The translations under genes were made by a program, and so were the position numbers. From an uncultured Chloroflexota bacterium (lineage in GTDB: Bacteria; Chloroflexota; Anaerolineae; Anaerolineales; Anaerolineaceae), in assembly GCA_902791025.1 (NCBI GenBank), contig CADATZ010000040.1, forward strand, positions 1-48,845: 48,845 nucleotides of DNA, given 5' to 3'. Below, piece after piece: positions 32,912 to 42,535 of this stretch. How positions within the stretch are numbered: the stretch's first letter is position 1; each line of letters opens with the position of its first letter. The notes under the pieces were generated by a model. It did not search any database. It saw only the letters and a list, made by a program, of their open reading frames with translations, and was not told the DNA's origin.

Positions 32912-33763
32912 ATGAAATCAAAAAAGTACATTGCCGATTTTGTTTTATTTATCGCCTCCATGATCTGGGGGCTTGGATATATTTTCCAGAAAATCGGAAA
33001 TGAAACCACCGCACCGCTGACCTTCAACTGCCTGCGTTATCTCATCGCCGCGCTTGTGCTGGCTTACATCGCCCGTTTCCGCTATCCGAAGGGAGAAGGA
33101 TTGAAATACACCATGCTTTCCGGCGCTGTGATGATCGTGGCAGGCAATATGCAGCAGATTGGAATGCAGACAGCCTCCATCGGCAATGCTTCCTTTATCA
33201 CCGCCATTTATATCGTCCTGGTTCCCTTCCTCAGCGGGCTGATCCTGCACCGGAAAGTTAAACCCCATCACTATCTTGCCGCACTGATTTCCCTGGTTGG
33301 GCTGTATTTGATCACAACCGGCGGCAAAGGCCTGGAACGCATTTCCAAAGGCGATCTGATCGTTTTTATCGGATCGATCTTCTGGGCATTGCAAATTCTC
33401 TGCGTCGACAAAGCCGTAAAGCTCTGCGACCCGGTATCCTTCACTGCCGGAGAATTCCTGACCGCAGCCGCCCTTCAGGTAGTCATCTGGCTGACGCTTG
33501 GACGGCATGACACAACCGGATTGGAGCATAGCTGGCCGTACGCCCTTGCCTCCGGCGTTCTGGTGCTGGGGATCGCCTTCATCATGCAGTCTTACGGACA
33601 GAAAAATACCAGCGAGACCGAAGCCTCCATCATCATGGGACTCGAATCCGTTTTCGGTGCGCTTTTCGGAGTCATCATCTATCACGAACAGCTCGGCTCC
33701 ATCCAGCTCATCGGCATGGCACTCATCTTCGCCTCTGTTCTGCTCGTAGTTTTGAAAGAATAA
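32912..33763 (+). CDS. EamA/DMT-family transporter
   Basis: 283 residues with ten predicted transmembrane helices in two EamA halves. The first half begins FVLFIASMIWGLGYIFQKIG, the second IGSIFWALQILCVDKAVKL. GLESVFGALFGVIIYHEQLG near the end is the typical ninth-helix motif. DMT transporters export or import amino acids and other metabolites; substrate is not readable here. The gene has its own promoter and stands alone between two divergent or separated units. It ends AAAAAAGGGCACCGGGAAAAGCCC, a hairpin whose T-run favours the minus strand. Confidence 0.9.
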   Translation: MKSKKYIADFVLFIASMIWGLGYIFQKIGNETTAPLTFNCLRYLIAALVLAYIARFRYPKGEGLKYTMLSGAVMIVAGNMQQIGMQTASIGNASFITAIYIVLVPFLSGLILHRKVKPHHYLAALISLVGLYLITTGGKGLERISKGDLIVFIGSIFWALQILCVDKAVKLCDPVSFTAGEFLTAAALQVVIWLTLGRHDTTGLEHSWPYALASGVLVLGIAFIMQSYGQKNTSETEASIIMGLESVFGALFGVIIYHEQLGSIQLIGMALIFASVLLVVLKE

Positions 33764-33892
33764 AAAAGGGCACCGGGAAAAGCCCGATTCCCGCATCCAT
33801 TGCCTGCTGCAATCGAGATAATATTTTCAGACTAATCAGTGCTGCAAAACTCCTGTTTTGCATGAATAAAAAAATATTCAGATCGTAACTGT

Positions 33893-34030
33893 TCAGGATG
33901 ATGCACAACGTTTTCCCATGATATCTACCACGCCCTCATCGGCTTTATGATAGATCGAAACACCGGGTATTTTTGTCGTAAAAATGGCTGTCATTGTCTG
34001 GAAACCGGACTTTTCAGAAAAGCGTTTCAT
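33893..34030 (-). CDS. Doubtful short ORF near transposase remnant
   Basis: 45 residues from an ATG at 34030 (MKRFSEKSGFQTMTAIF); the frame is open for about 20 more codons upstream (KENRHYDHLKIVFPDLR). Base composition looks coding, but there is no clear ribosome site and no recognised family. It may be the end of a protein broken by the adjacent transposon remnant. Confidence 0.25.
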   Translation of the reverse strand: MKRFSEKSGFQTMTAIFTTKIPGVSIYHKADEGVVDIMGKRCASS

Positions 34031-34053
34031 TCTGAGATCCGGAAACACTATCT

Positions 34054-34262
34054 TCAAATGGTCGTAGTGCCGGTTCTCTTTGACCGGATCTTATGATGAA
34101 GCTTGTTGAAATTATGTCCAAAAGCAATCAGGATCGTCAGAACTGATGCGGATGCCTTACCGCTGCAGCGTACCAGCGGTACTGTCTGAAATCCATATCT
34201 TCTTTCACGATTGCGAAAGAGCCTTCTGCCTGAATGGAACGGCTGCCCCGAACTGTGTGCCA
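34054..34262 (-). pseudogene. DDE transposase fragment (IS1182-like C-terminus), frameshifted
   Basis: One minus-strand frame reads RSIQAEGSFAIVKEDMDFRQY, the next reads SVLTILIAFGHNFNKLHHKI. Together they match the C-terminal end of IS1182-type transposases (RSIQ-x-EG-x-F-x-x-LKED ... LLAFGYNINKLHNKI), with one frameshift between. Only the last about 60 residues survive. The 500 or so bases around it (33796-34490) contain no intact gene. Confidence 0.65.
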
Positions 34263-34348
34263 TAAATCAAGGGGACAGTTCCGCCCAGCGAAACCGTCCC
34301 TCTCAAAAATTTCGCTGATCAGAAAATCAGCTGATGTTACAAATCAGA

Positions 34349-34374
34349 AGACTGCCCCGTATTTGGGACAGTCT
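34349..34374. repeat. Hairpin AGACTGCCCC / GGGACAGTCT near IS remnant
   Basis: A 9-pair stem with one mismatch and loop GTATTT. Together with GGGGACAGTT at 34271-34280 it probably marks the remains of the insertion element's end. It could also terminate the minus-strand gene that stops at 34491, although no strong T-run follows. Confidence 0.4.
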
Positions 34375-34490
34375 CCTTCTATTGATAATTATTGGGTCTT
34401 GATTTGTTTGCGGCAGTCCCGCAGTGAGTTAAAGGAACCGGATCAGACGGCTCAGGACAGAGCCGGCTAATCAATCAGGCTTCTCCGGGT

Positions 34491-37400
34491 TTAATCTGCC
34501 GCGGAATCGAACGGCACGGCGGAAATCACACGCCGTGCGGCGTATCCGCCGGATTCGGCCTCATCTTCACAGGTAAGCAGCGTCAGGGCATTCGGATAGC
34601 GGTTAACAATGGCTTCAAACCCTGATACGTCATCATAGGCGATTTTTTCACTGGCTGAGACAATAAATGTCTGCAACTTATCGTGAGCGTCCAGAATAAA
34701 GATCCTGTCCCCTTCCGTGAGCGAACTGACCAAAGCAAACGGTCCGGCTGCAACGGCGTTCAGATGGTTATGACCGGTAAGGATGCAGTGTCCCTGTCCC
34801 GGAGCATCAGAACCATCCAAAAGTCCCACATTATTTTCAAGCCCTTCTACCGGGTAATTGCTGCCGTCAAACGGTACACGGACGATCTCAGCCTCTACCG
34901 ATATGGAAGGGATCATCATGGTAAATCCGCCGGGTTCATATGTCTTCACTTTCCCATCAGACGGAAGCGCCTGCGATGAACGTGTGGAGAAACCGGTTTT
35001 CGGCAATTCTCTCAGACCCGGATCAAGACGGAAAAGTGACCATCCCGGATGAGGTCCCGGCTGAGGTCGCTGCCAGGTGTTGAGGATAACCGTAATTCCA
35101 TCGGATACTTCAATACCCGTCTGATAGTTCAGCTTCAGCAGTGACTGCTGTCCGACTGTGTAAACAGGACGTTCCCCCGCTATGAAACGCGGCAGATGTT
35201 CCAGCGTGATCTCATAGATATTATTTTCCGCATCCTTCAGGCGCAGCACTGCGTCCGGCATATTTTCAGCGGTGAACCGGTAAGAAACTGTTCCGGATTC
35301 ATCATCAGTGGTTTTTTCGCTCAGACTGATATTACCCCAATCGGCCGCTTCTCCGTTTATATACAGGATCAGTAAAGATATATAATCTTTCGGAGCCGGA
35401 CGTTTACCGTGAGCATTATTGTTGTCATTCCAGACGACATGTACCCGAAGCGGATCGTTATAAGGGTTCAGTTTATTGGTCAGCTCAAAGCCTTCCGTCA
35501 TGCTTCCACGAACTTCAGGCAGATAATCTCCGTCGGGCTCCTCTGACACGCTGTATGTCACCACTTCCCCGTCGATATATTTCGGGAGCGTCTTGAATGT
35601 CACAAGATACTTACCATCATGGGCGTCTTCAAGAGAGGCAAAGGTTCCGGGATCCTCCGAAAAGCTGAACAGGTAGAGGTCTGTCCCATCGTCACCTGTT
35701 GTTTTTTTGACCTGCACGGGATCTCCCAATGCATAGCTGTCACCATTGGCAAAAAGCCTCAGCGATGCCAGAAATGCCGCGGGATCCTTTTTCAGCCCAT
35801 ATTCAACAACCTGATTGTCCCAGGTCTTCTTTATCGTAAATTCTTTCGCAGCCTCTTCGCCGATGAACAACCGTGAAGCATCATCTAACGTTATGGCTCC
35901 GCCGGCACCAAACGATTGTCCCCTATTATCTGAATTTGAACTGTTTTTCGTAAAAACAACAGAGGCCCCGTCATAGTTCCTGACCGTCGGATCCGCGTTG
36001 ATGACCATGCCGCCCTTGGGTGAATACCACCAATTGTCACCGAAATTGACCTCAGTTTTATTCCATCCAAAATCATAGCCATTAAACATGGTCTCCGAAA
36101 GTTCATAGGTATCAACACCTCGTTCGTCTGCATAAATATCTTGTTTTGGAGGATATTTCGTTTCATTTTTTATAGTATTATCATAAATTACGGCTCCGTT
36201 CCTGGGAAAAATTTCCAAACGGCTTCCTAAAGAAAGGGAAATAGCTCCGCCGACATTAGCGCCTTTATTCTCTACAAAGGCGGCACGACTCATATAAATA
36301 TTCCAACCCGGTGTATAATCAGAATTTTTGGCATAAATCGCACCGGCTTCTCCTGTTTCCGTAGAACTCTGATTTTCCTTAAATACCGCGGAATTGATCC
36401 GGAGCACCGGCTGCAGATTTTGATTACTCTGTCTATTCAGGTATATAGCCCCTCCGCCTTTTTGTGCAGTGTTTTTTTCAAAAAGTGCATCATTGATCGT
36501 GAACCGGGAAGCTTTCGATCCAGTTGAAAACACGCATACGGCACCGCCCATGTTGGCTCTATTATTTTGGAATTTTGTTCCGTTCAGCGTCAAATCTCCG
36601 CTTTTGACATAAATTGTTCCGCATACGTCAGAATTTAAAGGTGATTGGTTGTCCGCAAAAAGAACCTTTCCAATTTGGATATTTGCGTTTTCCGCATAAA
36701 TTACACTTCCGTCTGCCCTGCCGGAATTATTACGAAAAGATGAACCGTCAGCAATTTTAAGGCTTCCGCTGTTGATATATATATGTCTTAAAAAGTGACT
36801 TGTATTTTCCGGTCCAATGAATTCCGATTCGCCTTCAACAACGACATCCGTCTCCTCGGCATATATCATTCCCGTATTCGTCCGCACGCTGCTGTTTCCA
36901 TCAGATTTGATATTCACCGCGTGAAAAGAAGTATCCCCAAAAGCCGATACGACACCGCCCTTGGAAACAACACAATCCTCAAATGTCGAATCCGTCAGCT
37001 GGACCCTTGAATTGACAGTGCTGATGATCCCGGGATATGAAGCCGAAGCGGAATTTACAGAAACGGAGACATATGAAGAATCCATCGTAAGGTATCCGTC
37101 GGTGACACGCAGGTAATTCCCGCTGGTGCTGGTATTGGTTCCCAGAAGCCTGGATTCATTTATGATCTGAATTTCTCCGCCGTCAATGAGAATGAAAGCA
37201 TCGTCATTGGCAGTGTTCGGGGCATCAAAAATGCTGTTGTCAATGATCAGTTTTCCGCCGGCTTCCACTTTTATTGCAGTCCGGCTGCCAAAGGTTTCCA
37301 GATGGAAGTAGCTATCATTTGTGATTTTTAAAACACCGCCGCTTTTTACCGTGATCACCGGCGATTCGGTTGAAGAAGAAGAATAGCTGATGTCCTTATT

Positions 37401-37574
37401 GCCCCATTCAACCTCATCCGAAATGGGCATCGGAGCAGAGATCGGGAACAATTCCCTGGCATAAACCTGCCCGGTATAAACACAAAACAGGCAGAGTACA
37501 GTCACTATGAGCACCATAAACTTCTCAAGTGTTTTAAAACGTTTTTTTCCCTGAATAGTACAAGAAGAAAGCAT
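34491..37574 (-). CDS. Exported beta-helix/Cna-B protein with LPKTG and C-terminal sortase domain
   Basis: 1027 residues from the ATG at 37574, chosen for its ideal AGGAGG site. An N-terminal signal peptide (FMVLIVTVLCLFCVYTG, ending QVYA) is followed by about 520 residues of Pmp-like parallel beta-helix repeats (GGAI or GGAVC with FxxN: FEKNTAQKGGGAIYLN, FQNNRANMGGAVCV). Two Cna-B-like domains follow (about 570-850). At 857-861 lies LPKTG, not followed by a membrane helix or basic tail, but by a 25-residue linker and a sortase domain: TGHNHLN (His935), TLLTCEDE (Cys1002), AARRVISA (Arg1014-1015). All three catalytic residues are present. Sortases normally are separate proteins that cleave LPXTG between Thr and Gly, so substrate and enzyme seem fused in one chain. 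Sortase class and acceptor are not determined. Confidence 0.92.
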   Translation of the reverse strand: MLSSCTIQGKKRFKTLEKFMVLIVTVLCLFCVYTGQVYARELFPISAPMPISDEVEWGNKDISYSSSSTESPVITVKSGGVLKITNDSYFHLETFGSRTAIKVEAGGKLIIDNSIFDAPNTANDDAFILIDGGEIQIINESRLLGTNTSTSGNYLRVTDGYLTMDSSYVSVSVNSASASYPGIISTVNSRVQLTDSTFEDCVVSKGGVVSAFGDTSFHAVNIKSDGNSSVRTNTGMIYAEETDVVVEGESEFIGPENTSHFLRHIYINSGSLKIADGSSFRNNSGRADGSVIYAENANIQIGKVLFADNQSPLNSDVCGTIYVKSGDLTLNGTKFQNNRANMGGAVCVFSTGSKASRFTINDALFEKNTAQKGGGAIYLNRQSNQNLQPVLRINSAVFKENQSSTETGEAGAIYAKNSDYTPGWNIYMSRAAFVENKGANVGGAISLSLGSRLEIFPRNGAVIYDNTIKNETKYPPKQDIYADERGVDTYELSETMFNGYDFGWNKTEVNFGDNWWYSPKGGMVINADPTVRNYDGASVVFTKNSSNSDNRGQSFGAGGAITLDDASRLFIGEEAAKEFTIKKTWDNQVVEYGLKKDPAAFLASLRLFANGDSYALGDPVQVKKTTGDDGTDLYLFSFSEDPGTFASLEDAHDGKYLVTFKTLPKYIDGEVVTYSVSEEPDGDYLPEVRGSMTEGFELTNKLNPYNDPLRVHVVWNDNNNAHGKRPAPKDYISLLILYINGEAADWGNISLSEKTTDDESGTVSYRFTAENMPDAVLRLKDAENNIYEITLEHLPRFIAGERPVYTVGQQSLLKLNYQTGIEVSDGITVILNTWQRPQPGPHPGWSLFRLDPGLRELPKTGFSTRSSQALPSDGKVKTYEPGGFTMMIPSISVEAEIVRVPFDGSNYPVEGLENNVGLLDGSDAPGQGHCILTGHNHLNAVAAGPFALVSSLTEGDRIFILDAHDKLQTFIVSASEKIAYDDVSGFEAIVNRYPNALTLLTCEDEAESGGYAARRVISAVPFDSAAD

Positions 37575-38063
37575 TAGGACCTCCTGATTTACATTCATAA
37601 CAGAATGCTTAATGATTTTTCTGTGGAAGCATCAGTCTCATTAACGGCTGCAGTCTAAGCAGACTGTACACTTTTTCCTGTAAAGCTGTCCTTTTCTTTT
37701 CAGCCGGGTCATAAGACCTTCCCCCTTTAAATATCTGATGCAATTACTATGCCATTAATTAAAAGCTCCCGTAAATGCAGATTTCCGCAAAAAAGACATG
37801 TACCCACCTTACCAGCAGCACCGTTTTTCTGTTCGGCTGTTCAACAATGACGGTAACTGCCGCAAGCGAAGAATTTTTCCGGGTATCAAGGCTCATGGAA
37901 GTAATCTTTGCGTCTGATGTGTCTCCACCCAGAAACAAGGACATCAGCCGCGGTTCCATCGTAATTTCTCTTTATAACACCAAAGTTCACTGAAATTCAT
38001 ACCTGAAACTAAGAAAATCCAATGTATAATGATAGTAAGTGATTTAAAACAAGGGAGTTCATC
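37575..38063. other. Gene-poor spacer between surface protein and phosphoglucomutase
   Basis: 489 bases. A minus-strand frame of 66 residues at 37759-37959 (start ATG at 37959, GDTSDAKITSMSLDTRKNSS) shows strand-like alternation (SLAAVTVIVEQPNRKTVLLV) and could be a small gene or a broken remnant; I do not recognise it, and an overlapping plus-strand frame covers the same bases. Nothing else is apparent. Confidence 0.4.
38003..38030 (+). promoter_or_regulatory. Possible promoter of the phosphoglucomutase gene
   Basis: TATAAT at 38025-38030 with CTGAAA at 38003-38008, a 16-bp spacer, 34 bases before the start codon. AAGGGAG serves as ribosome site. Confidence 0.45.
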
Positions 38064-39767
38064 ATGGATATCAACGAGGTATTTACGAAGTGGCTGCAAT
38101 TTGTTACCGAGCAATATGCTGCAGAAGCACCGGACCTTCTTGAGGAATTAAAAGCCCTCGATCCGGTAAAAGACGCGGAAGAGATTTATGACCGCTTTTA
38201 CACCTATCTGGATTTCGGCACCGGCGGGCTGCGCGGTGTATTGGGTGCGGGAACAAACCGCATGAACATTTTTATTATCCGCAAAGTGACGCAGGGGCTT
38301 TGTGACTATCTGCATTCCTCCGGTGATCCGCTTTCCGTTGCGATCGGCTATGACAGCCGCATCAAGAGCGATGTGTTTGCCCGGGAAGCAGCCTGTGTTT
38401 GTGCCGGCAACGGAATCACAGCCTATCTTTATCCCCGTCTTGTCCCGACTCCGGCGGTCAGCTGGGCAGTCCGTTATTACAAATGCGGCGCGGGTATCAA
38501 CATCACCGCCAGCCATAATCCATCAAAATATAACGGTTACAAGGTTTATGGTCCGGATGGCTGCCAGTTTCCGCCAGAAGGCGCCGCGAAGGTTCTCGCA
38601 GCAAGTCAGAAAACCGACGAGTTTTTCGATATCAGGAAAATGGATTATGACAAAGCCATTGAAGAGGGAATGATCAAAATCATCCCCGATAAATGTCTCG
38701 AAGATTTTGTTGATGCCGTTCTGGCACTCCGCCCGGGCAATGACGTCACCAAACTGAAGCTGGTCTATACTCCGCTGAACGGCGCCGGTCTGGAATGTGT
38801 CAAAATGCTGCTGAGCAAGATGGGCGTGACCAACGTCACCGTCGTTCCGGAACAGGAAAAACCGGACGGTCACTTCCCGACCTGCCCGTACCCGAACCCG
38901 GAGATCCGTGAAGCCATGGAACTTGGCTTGAAGCTTGTCCGCGAAAAGGATGCCGACCTGATGATCGGTACAGACCCGGACTGCGACCGCATGGGCGCTG
39001 CCTGCCCGGACGGCAAGGGCGACTACCGCCTCATCACCGGCAATGAAATGGGCGTCCTGCTTCTGGATTACCTCTGCCGCTACCGCACGGAAAAAGGCAC
39101 CATGCCCAAAGATCCGGTTGCCGTGACCACCATCGTTTCCACCGATATGGTCACCCCGATCGCGGAAAAATACGGTGTGGAACTGCGCCGCACCCTCACC
39201 GGTTTCAAGTTCATCGGTGAACAGATCGCGCTGCTGGAATCCGCCGGCCATCCGGAACGCTACATCTTCGGCTTCGAAGAGAGCTACGGTTACCTCTCCG
39301 GCCCGCACGTCCGCGACAAGGACGCTGTCAATGCCGTGATGCTGTGCGTGGAATGCGCTGCATGGTACGCATCCCAGGGCATGACACTGCTGGATGCCAT
39401 CAACAAGCTGTATGACGAGTACGGCTGGTTCCGCAATGAACAGATCAATAAGGCTTTCGAAGGCGCCGAAGGCATGATCCAGATGGGTAAGGTGATGGAT
39501 TCCCTGCGCAACGATCCGCCTGCTGAAATCGGCGGAGACAAGGTGACCGGCCGCATTGACTATAAGAATGACAATACCGGCCTGATCAAGTCCAACGTAC
39601 TGGAATTCCGCATGGACAGCGGCGCGAAAGTGATCGCCCGTCCGTCCGGCACCGAACCGAAGCTGAAGCTTTATCTCTCCGTCAAGGGCAAGAATGAAGC
39701 TGACTCCCTGCAGAAGATGGCTGCGCTCCGCGAAGCCGCCAACGCTTTGCTGACCAGCAGAATGTAA
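38064..39767 (+). CDS. Phosphoglucomutase/phosphomannomutase (alpha-D-phosphohexomutase)
   Basis: 567 residues, the size of the PgcA/PGM2 type. It interconverts glucose 1- and 6-phosphate, feeding nucleotide sugars for surface glycans. Motifs: FGTGGLRGVLGAGTNRMN, the phosphoserine loop ITASHNPSKYNGYKVYG, the Mg loop GTDPDCDRMG, the sugar loop FGFEESYGYLSG and the phosphate loop RPSGTEPKLKLYLSV. All catalytic elements are present. Strong C-ending codon preference suggests high expression. It ends before a strong terminator and is transcribed alone. Confidence 0.95.
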   Translation: MDINEVFTKWLQFVTEQYAAEAPDLLEELKALDPVKDAEEIYDRFYTYLDFGTGGLRGVLGAGTNRMNIFIIRKVTQGLCDYLHSSGDPLSVAIGYDSRIKSDVFAREAACVCAGNGITAYLYPRLVPTPAVSWAVRYYKCGAGINITASHNPSKYNGYKVYGPDGCQFPPEGAAKVLAASQKTDEFFDIRKMDYDKAIEEGMIKIIPDKCLEDFVDAVLALRPGNDVTKLKLVYTPLNGAGLECVKMLLSKMGVTNVTVVPEQEKPDGHFPTCPYPNPEIREAMELGLKLVREKDADLMIGTDPDCDRMGAACPDGKGDYRLITGNEMGVLLLDYLCRYRTEKGTMPKDPVAVTTIVSTDMVTPIAEKYGVELRRTLTGFKFIGEQIALLESAGHPERYIFGFEESYGYLSGPHVRDKDAVNAVMLCVECAAWYASQGMTLLDAINKLYDEYGWFRNEQINKAFEGAEGMIQMGKVMDSLRNDPPAEIGGDKVTGRIDYKNDNTGLIKSNVLEFRMDSGAKVIARPSGTEPKLKLYLSVKGKNEADSLQKMAALREAANALLTSRM

Positions 39768-39833
39768 TTATTGCTGTCATCAGACATCCGGCATCTAATA
39801 GGATGATCAAAACTACAGGTTTTTGACAATCAA

Positions 39834-39874
39834 AGAGGAATAAAAAGGTTCCAGAAAGATCTTTTTATTCCTCT
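39834..39874 (+). terminator. Terminator of the phosphoglucomutase gene
   Basis: A perfect 14-bp inverted repeat (AGAGGAATAAAAAG / CTTTTTATTCCTCT) 67 bases past the stop, with a 13-base loop and a following CTATTCTTTCCC. Confidence 0.65.
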
Positions 39875-40189
39875 ATTCTTTCCCTATTTATCAGTCTTGT
39901 ACAGGGACAAGCCCGGGACCGGCAGAACAGTATTGAACCTGTCCCTGCCTGCAAGGGAAAAACTCCTGATTTTCTGCAAACAGCAGACACCAAAAAACTG
40001 AATTCCATCAATAACAAAAAATGTGTGCTTTGTCCTGAATCGCCTGCTCTCAGGTGGGAATGGGGTAAAATTTGAACTGCTTTGGACATAACAAAGAAAA
40101 GAACTCCGGGATTGCGCCGCAGCAAAAAAATGCTGTCCTCGTGTGCCTTGCCCTGAACAGTAACGAAAAGATAAAGAAAAAGGACTCTC
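39875..40189. other. Helicase leader spacer with degenerate palindromes
   Basis: No gene. An inverted repeat CAGGGACA (39902-39909) / TGTCCCTG (39940-39947) is visible. At 40101-40160 the minus strand reads like the degenerate palindromic element at 44820 (TTCAGG, a GCACA-like start, GGACAGC, a run of T, then CTGC and GC-CAA). GGAC before 40190 provides the helicase ribosome site. Confidence 0.5.
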
Positions 40190-42496
40190 ATGGAAAATAT
40201 GGAACGACTCAACCCACAACAGGAACAGGCTGTCACCGCCGGGAACGGCCAGACACTGGTGATCGCCGGACCGGGCTCCGGTAAAACCAAAGTGCTCACG
40301 CAGCGCATCGTCTACCTGATGCGCACGATGGGCATCCGCCCGTACAACATTCTCGCGGTCACCTTCACTAATAAAGCCGCGAAGGAAATGGTGACCCGTA
40401 TCGAAGCCACACTGGGAGAAAGCGTTCAGGGATCCATGTGGATCGGGACCTTCCACTCCGTCTGTGCCCGCATTCTGCGCCGGGAAGCCGGAGCGATGCC
40501 CTTTGACAGCAATTTTGTCATCATGGATACCGATGACCAGCTGTCGCTCATCAAACGCATCATCAAAGACCTGAATATTGACGAAAAATCTTTCAAGCCG
40601 AACGCGCTGCACAACGCCATTTCCAGCGCCAAGAATGAATTGCAATTCCCGGAAGATATTCCCCGCTCCAATTACCGCGAGGAGACGCTGTATCGGGTCT
40701 ACGAACGCTACCAGCGCGAACTGCTGGCGAGCAATTCAATGGACTTTGACGACCTGATGCTCTGGGCGCACAAGCTCCTTTCCGACAACCCGCAGATCCG
40801 CGACAATTACCGAAAGCGCTTTCATCACATCCTGGTGGATGAATTCCAGGACACCAACACTGTCCAGTACCAGCTGCTGAAGCTCCTTGCCGGACCGGAT
40901 GGCAACCTATTCGCTGTCGGCGATGAAGACCAGTCCATTTACCGCTGGCGCGGCGCGGATTACCGCAATATTCTGCAGTTTGAGAAGGATTATCCCAACT
41001 GTCAGAAGATCCTGCTGGAACAAAACTACCGCTCGGTCCAGAACGTCCTGGACGCGGCTGGCGGCGTGATTGACCGCAATAAGAACCGCACACCCAAAAA
41101 GCTCTTCTCCGACCGGGGTGCCGGTGAACTTATCGGCCTGTATGAGGCCGAAGATGACCGGGACGAAGCCCGCTTTGTGGCGGACACTATCAAGCAGCTG
41201 ATCGACAATGGAAACGCGAAGGGAGGAGATTTCGCGGTCCTTTACCGAACCAATGCACAGTCCCGCCTGTTTGAAGATGCCTTCCTCTATCGCGGAATGG
41301 CCTACCGTCTGGTGGGCGCTCAGCGTTTTTACGGACGGCGTGAAGTCAAGGACATGATCGCCTATCTGCGGCTGGTGTTCAATCCATCCGACCAAATCAG
41401 CCTTGCCCGCGTGATCAACGTACCAACCCGCGGGATCGGGCAAAAGGCACAGGAGAACCTGAACCTGGCAGCTTATGAAACACAGAAATCCTCCGGCGCG
41501 GTCCTACTGGACCTCGGACGGCTGGGACCGGAATCTGTTTACTGGCCGGAAATGGGACGCAGCGCCCTGCCGCTGGCAGATTTCGGCGCGAAACTGATGG
41601 GCTGGCGTGAGCAGATGAGCAGCGATCCCTCTATCGTAAACCTGATGGACCGCATCATCCGCGAGACCGGTTACAAAGACTGGCTGGAAGCTGACAACGA
41701 CGGTGAGGATGACCGCTGGGACAACGTGGAAGAACTTCGGAAAATGGCTTACGATTATGAAGAGCGCGGTATCTCCGAATTTCTCCAGAACCTGGCGCTG
41801 GTCTCCGATCAGGATACCATCTCGGAAAACCCGGACTGCCCAACCCTGATGACGCTGCACGCGGTCAAGGGGCTGGAATTCAACCGGGTATTCATCATCG
41901 GGCTGGATGACGGCATCCTGCCGCATTCCCGCTCTTTTGACGATCCGGAGGAAATGGCGGAGGAACGCCGCCTGTTTTACGTCGGCATCACCCGGGCAAA
42001 GAATTCGCTCACCCTGGTGCGTGCTGAACAGCGCATGTCTTACGGACAAACCGAAAGCATGATCCGCTCCCGCTTTATCAACGATATTCCGCAGGATCTG
42101 ATTCGTCCGCTGAATGAGAATACTGCCGCCCGCATGAACCGGTCAGCCTCACAGCGCGCGTCCCGCTGGGAAAACAGCCCGAGCTGGAGCCGCGGCATGT
42201 TCAGCGCGGCCTCTTCGGGAACTTCTACCTACACCAGTTCACGGGAACCGATCCGCCGCACAGGTTCCGCGATCACGACCAAACCGCCGGCCGCCAAATC
42301 CGCACCGAAGGAGAACGTTCAGACGGAATTCCACGCGCTGGACAAGGTCCGTCACTCCTCCTGGGGTGAAGGTACAGTGCTGGAGAGCAAGATCGAGGGA
42401 GCTGACGAGATCGTCACCATCCAGTTCAAGTCCGTCGGACTCAAAAAGGTCATCGCAGGGATGACGAAGCTGGTGAAGCTCAATAAGCCGATTTAG
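40190..42496 (+). CDS. pcrA: UvrD/PcrA-family DNA helicase
   Basis: 768 residues, a superfamily 1A 3'-5' helicase used in repair and in removing proteins from DNA. Walker A is IAGPGSGKTKVLTQRI, motif Ia is AVTFTNKAAKEM, motif II is LVDEFQDTN, motif III is GDEDQSIYRWRGA, motif IV ENYR-like EQNYRS, motif V TLMTLHAVKGLEFNRVF and motif VI RRLFYVGITRAK. A disordered Ser/Arg linker (about 630-700) leads to the C-terminal Tudor-like RNA polymerase-binding domain (VRHSSWGEGTVLE), characteristic of PcrA/UvrD. Start ATG at 40190 has GGAC nearby. It ends a monocistronic unit before a strong terminator. Confidence 0.95.
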   Translation: MENMERLNPQQEQAVTAGNGQTLVIAGPGSGKTKVLTQRIVYLMRTMGIRPYNILAVTFTNKAAKEMVTRIEATLGESVQGSMWIGTFHSVCARILRREAGAMPFDSNFVIMDTDDQLSLIKRIIKDLNIDEKSFKPNALHNAISSAKNELQFPEDIPRSNYREETLYRVYERYQRELLASNSMDFDDLMLWAHKLLSDNPQIRDNYRKRFHHILVDEFQDTNTVQYQLLKLLAGPDGNLFAVGDEDQSIYRWRGADYRNILQFEKDYPNCQKILLEQNYRSVQNVLDAAGGVIDRNKNRTPKKLFSDRGAGELIGLYEAEDDRDEARFVADTIKQLIDNGNAKGGDFAVLYRTNAQSRLFEDAFLYRGMAYRLVGAQRFYGRREVKDMIAYLRLVFNPSDQISLARVINVPTRGIGQKAQENLNLAAYETQKSSGAVLLDLGRLGPESVYWPEMGRSALPLADFGAKLMGWREQMSSDPSIVNLMDRIIRETGYKDWLEADNDGEDDRWDNVEELRKMAYDYEERGISEFLQNLALVSDQDTISENPDCPTLMTLHAVKGLEFNRVFIIGLDDGILPHSRSFDDPEEMAEERRLFYVGITRAKNSLTLVRAEQRMSYGQTESMIRSRFINDIPQDLIRPLNENTAARMNRSASQRASRWENSPSWSRGMFSAASSGTSTYTSSREPIRRTGSAITTKPPAAKSAPKENVQTEFHALDKVRHSSWGEGTVLESKIEGADEIVTIQFKSVGLKKVIAGMTKLVKLNKPI

Positions 42497-42504
42497 GGGG
42501 TAGA

Positions 42505-42532
42505 GATTAGGTGTTAGGTGTTAGGGGTTAGC
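42505..42532. repeat. Decayed TTAGG-type heptamer tract
   Basis: GATTAGG-TGTTAGG-TGTTAGG-GGTTAGC: a short tandem of 7-base units directly after the helicase stop, and similar to the TTAGTAG tract at 16313-16354. Like that tract it lies beside a palindromic element. Confidence 0.7.
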
Positions 42533-42535
42533 AGT

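Noticed and set aside
33766..33796. Plus-strand terminator after the EamA gene
   Set aside because: GGGC/GCCC stem is present, but the T-run follows only on the minus strand; too weak to call for the plus-strand gene.
37759..37959. 66-codon minus-strand frame as a confident gene
   Set aside because: No family, weak RBS and a competing plus-strand frame; noted within the spacer entry only.
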